Assembly: GCA_028290125.1 (NCBI GenBank)
Contig: JAQGKM010000047.1
Coordinates: 1-31,021 of the forward strand
Direction: 5' to 3'
Length of the DNA: 31,021 bases
Origin: Hyphomicrobiales bacterium
Lineage (GTDB): Bacteria > Pseudomonadota > Alphaproteobacteria > Rhizobiales > Beijerinckiaceae
Below the pieces are notes generated by a model. The model ran no database searches, was not told where the DNA came from, and saw nothing but the letters and a program-made list of their open reading frames with translations. Positions 28,807 through 31,021 of the stretch are shown here, one piece after another. The translations under genes were made by a program, and so were the position numbers. How positions within the stretch are numbered: position 1 is the first letter of the stretch; each line of letters starts with the position of its first letter.

Positions 28807-31021
28807 AAATAGCCATGGTCGACGCCATGACCCGCGCCGCGCAAAACTTGAATTCCGGAATCTTGCCGGATGGATCGAGCGCCGGATTGGTCAGCAGATT
28901 GGCCGCTGCCTCCGCGTAGCAGAACGGCAGGAACACCATGCCTTCCGGAACGTCACGATCCGCCCTCACGCGCAATTCGATGCGGCCGCGACGCGTTTCC
29001 ACAATCACCGCGCCGCCGCTGGCCGGCACGCCCTGACGGGCGATTTCGCGCGGGTTCATCAGGGCCACGGCCTCTGGCTCCAGACGGTCGAGCAGGTCGG
29101 CGCGTCGCGTCATCGAGCCGGTATGCCAATGCTCCAGCACGCGGCCGGTCGACAGCACGAGCGGGTAGTCGAAGTCGGGCAATTCGTCCGGCGGCGCGAT
29201 GGCGGCGGGCACGATGCGGGCGCGGCCGCTCAGCGTCGGGAAGCCGCTGTGAAAGAGGATGTCTTCGCTCGCGCCCGCATCGGCATGCGCCGGATAGGTC
29301 ACGGCGCCCTCGCGCTCGAGCCGCTCCCAGCTGATATGCGCGAGCGAAGGCATGATCGCCGCCATCTCGGCGAAGATGTCGGCGGGGCCGCCGTAACGCC
29401 ATTCGAGCCCCATGCGCAGCCCGATCTGCTGGATGATCCACCAGTCCTGCCGCGCATCGCCCGGCATGGGGACGGCCGCGCGCGCCATCTGCACGCGACG
29501 GTCGGTGTTGGTGAAGGTGCCGGATTTCTCCGGGAACGCGGAGGCGGGCAGGATGACGTCGGCATGGAACGCCGTCTCGGTCAGGAAGATGTCCTGCACC
29601 ACGAGATGATCGAGCGCGGCGAGAGATTCGCGCGCGTGGTTCAGATCGGGGTCCGACATCGCCGGGTTTTCGCCCTCGATGTACATGCCGCGGATCGCGC
29701 CCGCCTTGATGGCGTTCATGATCTCGACGACCGTCAGCCCGCGATCGGGATCGAGCTTGCGGCCCCAGAACGTCTCGAAGATGTCATGCGCCGAATCCGC
29801 CTCGACGCTGCGGTAGTCGGGATAGAACATCGGGATCAGCCCGGCGTCGGAGGCGCCCTGCACGTTGTTCTGGCCGCGCAGCGGATGCAGGCCCGTGCCC
29901 GGGCGACCGATCTGCCCGGTGATCAGCGCCAGCGCGATCAGGCACCGCGCATTGTCGGTGCCGTGCACATGCTGGCTGATGCCCATGCCCCAGAAGATGA
30001 TCGACGCGCGCGCTTTCGCATAGGCGCGCGCAACTTCGCGGATCGTTGCCGCATCGACGTTGCAGACCGGCGCCATCGCCTCGGGCGAGAAGTCCCGCAC
30101 ATGCTCCACGAGCTTGTCGTAATCGGCGGTGAAGCGCGCGATGAAGGCCGTGTCGGTGAGGCCCTCCTCGATGATCGTGTGGATCATGGCGTTGAGCAGG
30201 GCGACGTCGCTGCCCGGACGGAAGGCGAGGTGACGCCAGGCATGACGCGACAGCGGCTGGCGGCGCGGGTCTATGACGACGAGCTTCGCGCCTCGTGTGC
30301 GCACGGCGTTTTTCAGGAAGGTCGCGGCGACCGGATGATTCACCGCCGGATTGGCGCCGATGACGATCATGAAATCCGCATCGCGCGCCGCCTCGAATGG
30401 CGCGGAGACGGCGGCGGAATTCAGGCCTTCCATCAGCGCCGCGACTGAAGAGGCGTGGCAAAGCCGCGTGCAATGATCGACATTGTTGCTGCCGAAACCC
30501 GTCCGCACGAGCTTCTGGAACAGATAGGCCTCTTCGTTCGAGCCCTTGGCAGAACCGAACCCGGCGAGCGCGCGCGGGCCCTTGTCGTCACGGATGCGCG
30601 TCAGGCCAGAGGCGGCGGCGGCGAGCGCCTCGTCCCAGCTCGCTTCACGGAAATGCGTGAACGGATTGGCGGGATCGACGACATCGTCCGCGCGCTTTGC
30701 CTTGCCGGGCAGGCGGATGAGCGGCGTCGTCAGGCGATGCGGGTGCGTGGCGTAGCCAAGGCCGAAGCGGCCCTTGACGCAGAGGCGGTTGTGATTGGCC
30801 GGCCCGTCGCGTCCCTGCACGTGGACGATCTTGTCATCCTTGATTTCGAACGTCGTCTGGCAGCCTACGCCGCAATAGGGGCAGAGCGAGTCGACCGTGC
30901 GGTCCGGCCACACGTTGCGTTGTTGCGCATCGTCGAGATAGGCGGCGGGCATCAGCGCGCCGGTCGGGCAGGCCTGCACGCATTCGCCGCAGGCGACGCA
31001 GGTCGATGCGCCCATGGGGTC
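28805..31021 (-). CDS. fdsA: NAD-dependent formate dehydrogenase alpha subunit, N-terminus cut off by window edge
   Basis: This is the C-terminal 739 residues of the molybdenum (or tungsten) subunit that oxidises formate to CO2. The frame is open to the right edge, so the ATG at 31015 is internal. In numbering from that Met, the last ferredoxin-type cluster is CVACGECVQACPTG (6-19). The catalytic-domain [4Fe-4S] site is Cys45, Cys48, Cys52 and Cys79. The metal ligand is Cys186 in DHCTRLCHASSV, with the conserved His after it; it is Cys, not selenocysteine. Later segments (GQNNVQGASDAG, EGENPAMSDPD, STGRVLEHWHTGSMTRR) are typical of this family. The missing part should carry the [2Fe-2S] and other clusters. 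Beta and gamma genes must lie to the right. Confidence 0.93.
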   Translation of the reverse strand, partial: DPMGASTCVACGECVQACPTGALMPAAYLDDAQQRNVWPDRTVDSLCPYCGVGCQTTFEIKDDKIVHVQGRDGPANHNRLCVKGRFGLGYATHPHRLTTPLIRLPGKAKRADDVVDPANPFTHFREASWDEALAAAASGLTRIRDDKGPRALAGFGSAKGSNEEAYLFQKLVRTGFGSNNVDHCTRLCHASSVAALMEGLNSAAVSAPFEAARDADFMIVIGANPAVNHPVAATFLKNAVRTRGAKLVVIDPRRQPLSRHAWRHLAFRPGSDVALLNAMIHTIIEEGLTDTAFIARFTADYDKLVEHVRDFSPEAMAPVCNVDAATIREVARAYAKARASIIFWGMGISQHVHGTDNARCLIALALITGQIGRPGTGLHPLRGQNNVQGASDAGLIPMFYPDYRSVEADSAHDIFETFWGRKLDPDRGLTVVEIMNAIKAGAIRGMYIEGENPAMSDPDLNHARESLAALDHLVVQDIFLTETAFHADVILPASAFPEKSGTFTNTDRRVQMARAAVPMPGDARQDWWIIQQIGLRMGLEWRYGGPADIFAEMAAIMPSLAHISWERLEREGAVTYPAHADAGASEDILFHSGFPTLSGRARIVPAAIAPPDELPDFDYPLVLSTGRVLEHWHTGSMTRRADLLDRLEPEAVALMNPREIARQGVPASGGAVIVETRRGRIELRVRADRDVPEGMVFLPFCYAEAAANLLTNPALDPSGKIPEFKFCAARVMASTMAI

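Noticed and set aside
28634..30448. 604-codon open frame on the plus strand
   Set aside because: Antisense to the formate dehydrogenase gene, whose cofactor motifs are intact; the translation is Arg/Asp/His-rich.

Overview
The window is chromosomal DNA from a GC-rich alphaproteobacterium, most likely of the order Hyphomicrobiales (Rhizobiales). The grounds are gene content (DUF2171, DUF3597, YidB and DUF3140 small proteins, an NAD-type formate dehydrogenase, a protocatechuate dioxygenase, a Tat-exported glucose-fructose-oxidoreductase-like protein), strong G/C third-position bias, and promoter sites of the GGAAC-N16-CGTT type used by the alphaproteobacterial general-stress sigma factor EcfG. 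The genus cannot be fixed from the sequence alone. I see no transposase, phage gene, CRISPR array or plasmid function.

Layout. 1-1225: a leftward, tightly overlapped group of small exported proteins of unknown function, cut by the left edge. 1226-5538: an RND efflux adaptor and permease, overlapping by ATGA, with no outer-membrane channel. 5588-8106: a small OB-like protein, an MFS transporter and a Cys-type glutathione transferase. 8111-10557: a LysR regulator divergent from pcaH and pcaG, the two subunits of protocatechuate 3,4-dioxygenase, with all four iron ligands visible in pcaH. 10585-12246: a PiT phosphate permease with its DUF47/PhoU-like partner, facing left. 12399-13685: a Tat-exported Gfo/Idh/MocA oxidoreductase. 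13782-17706: small secreted, cell-envelope and stress-type genes (RlpA-like, NTF2-like, DUF2171, ABM-like, beta-class GST, TMEM175-like channel). 17740-17816: tRNA-Arg(CCG). 17883-21346: a lipocalin-like protein, an isolated glycogen synthase, a membrane protein and DUF3140. 21375-25188: a three-subunit molybdenum aldehyde oxidoreductase of the PaoABC type. 25402-27350: YidB and DUF3597 proteins plus two small unknowns. 27347-28632: a cyclic-nucleotide-binding-domain protein and an OmpR-type regulator whose receiver lacks the phosphoacceptor aspartate. 28805-31021: the alpha subunit of formate dehydrogenase, cut by the right edge.

How the parts fit. The window is a mixed metabolic and stress region rather than one system. 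Two exact EcfG-type promoters (for the genes at 15243-15422 and 27126-27350) and two near matches (DUF2171, YidB) suggest that several of the scattered small proteins belong to the general stress response. The molybdenum enzymes (aldehyde oxidoreductase and formate dehydrogenase) and the aromatic ring-cleavage enzyme point to a soil- or plant-associated chemoheterotroph that oxidises aldehydes, formate and lignin-derived aromatics. I did not find a clearly new multi-gene system. The most unusual single items are the degenerate response regulator, the pcaH leader hairpin that can cover its own ribosome binding site, and the stress promoters in front of unknown small genes.
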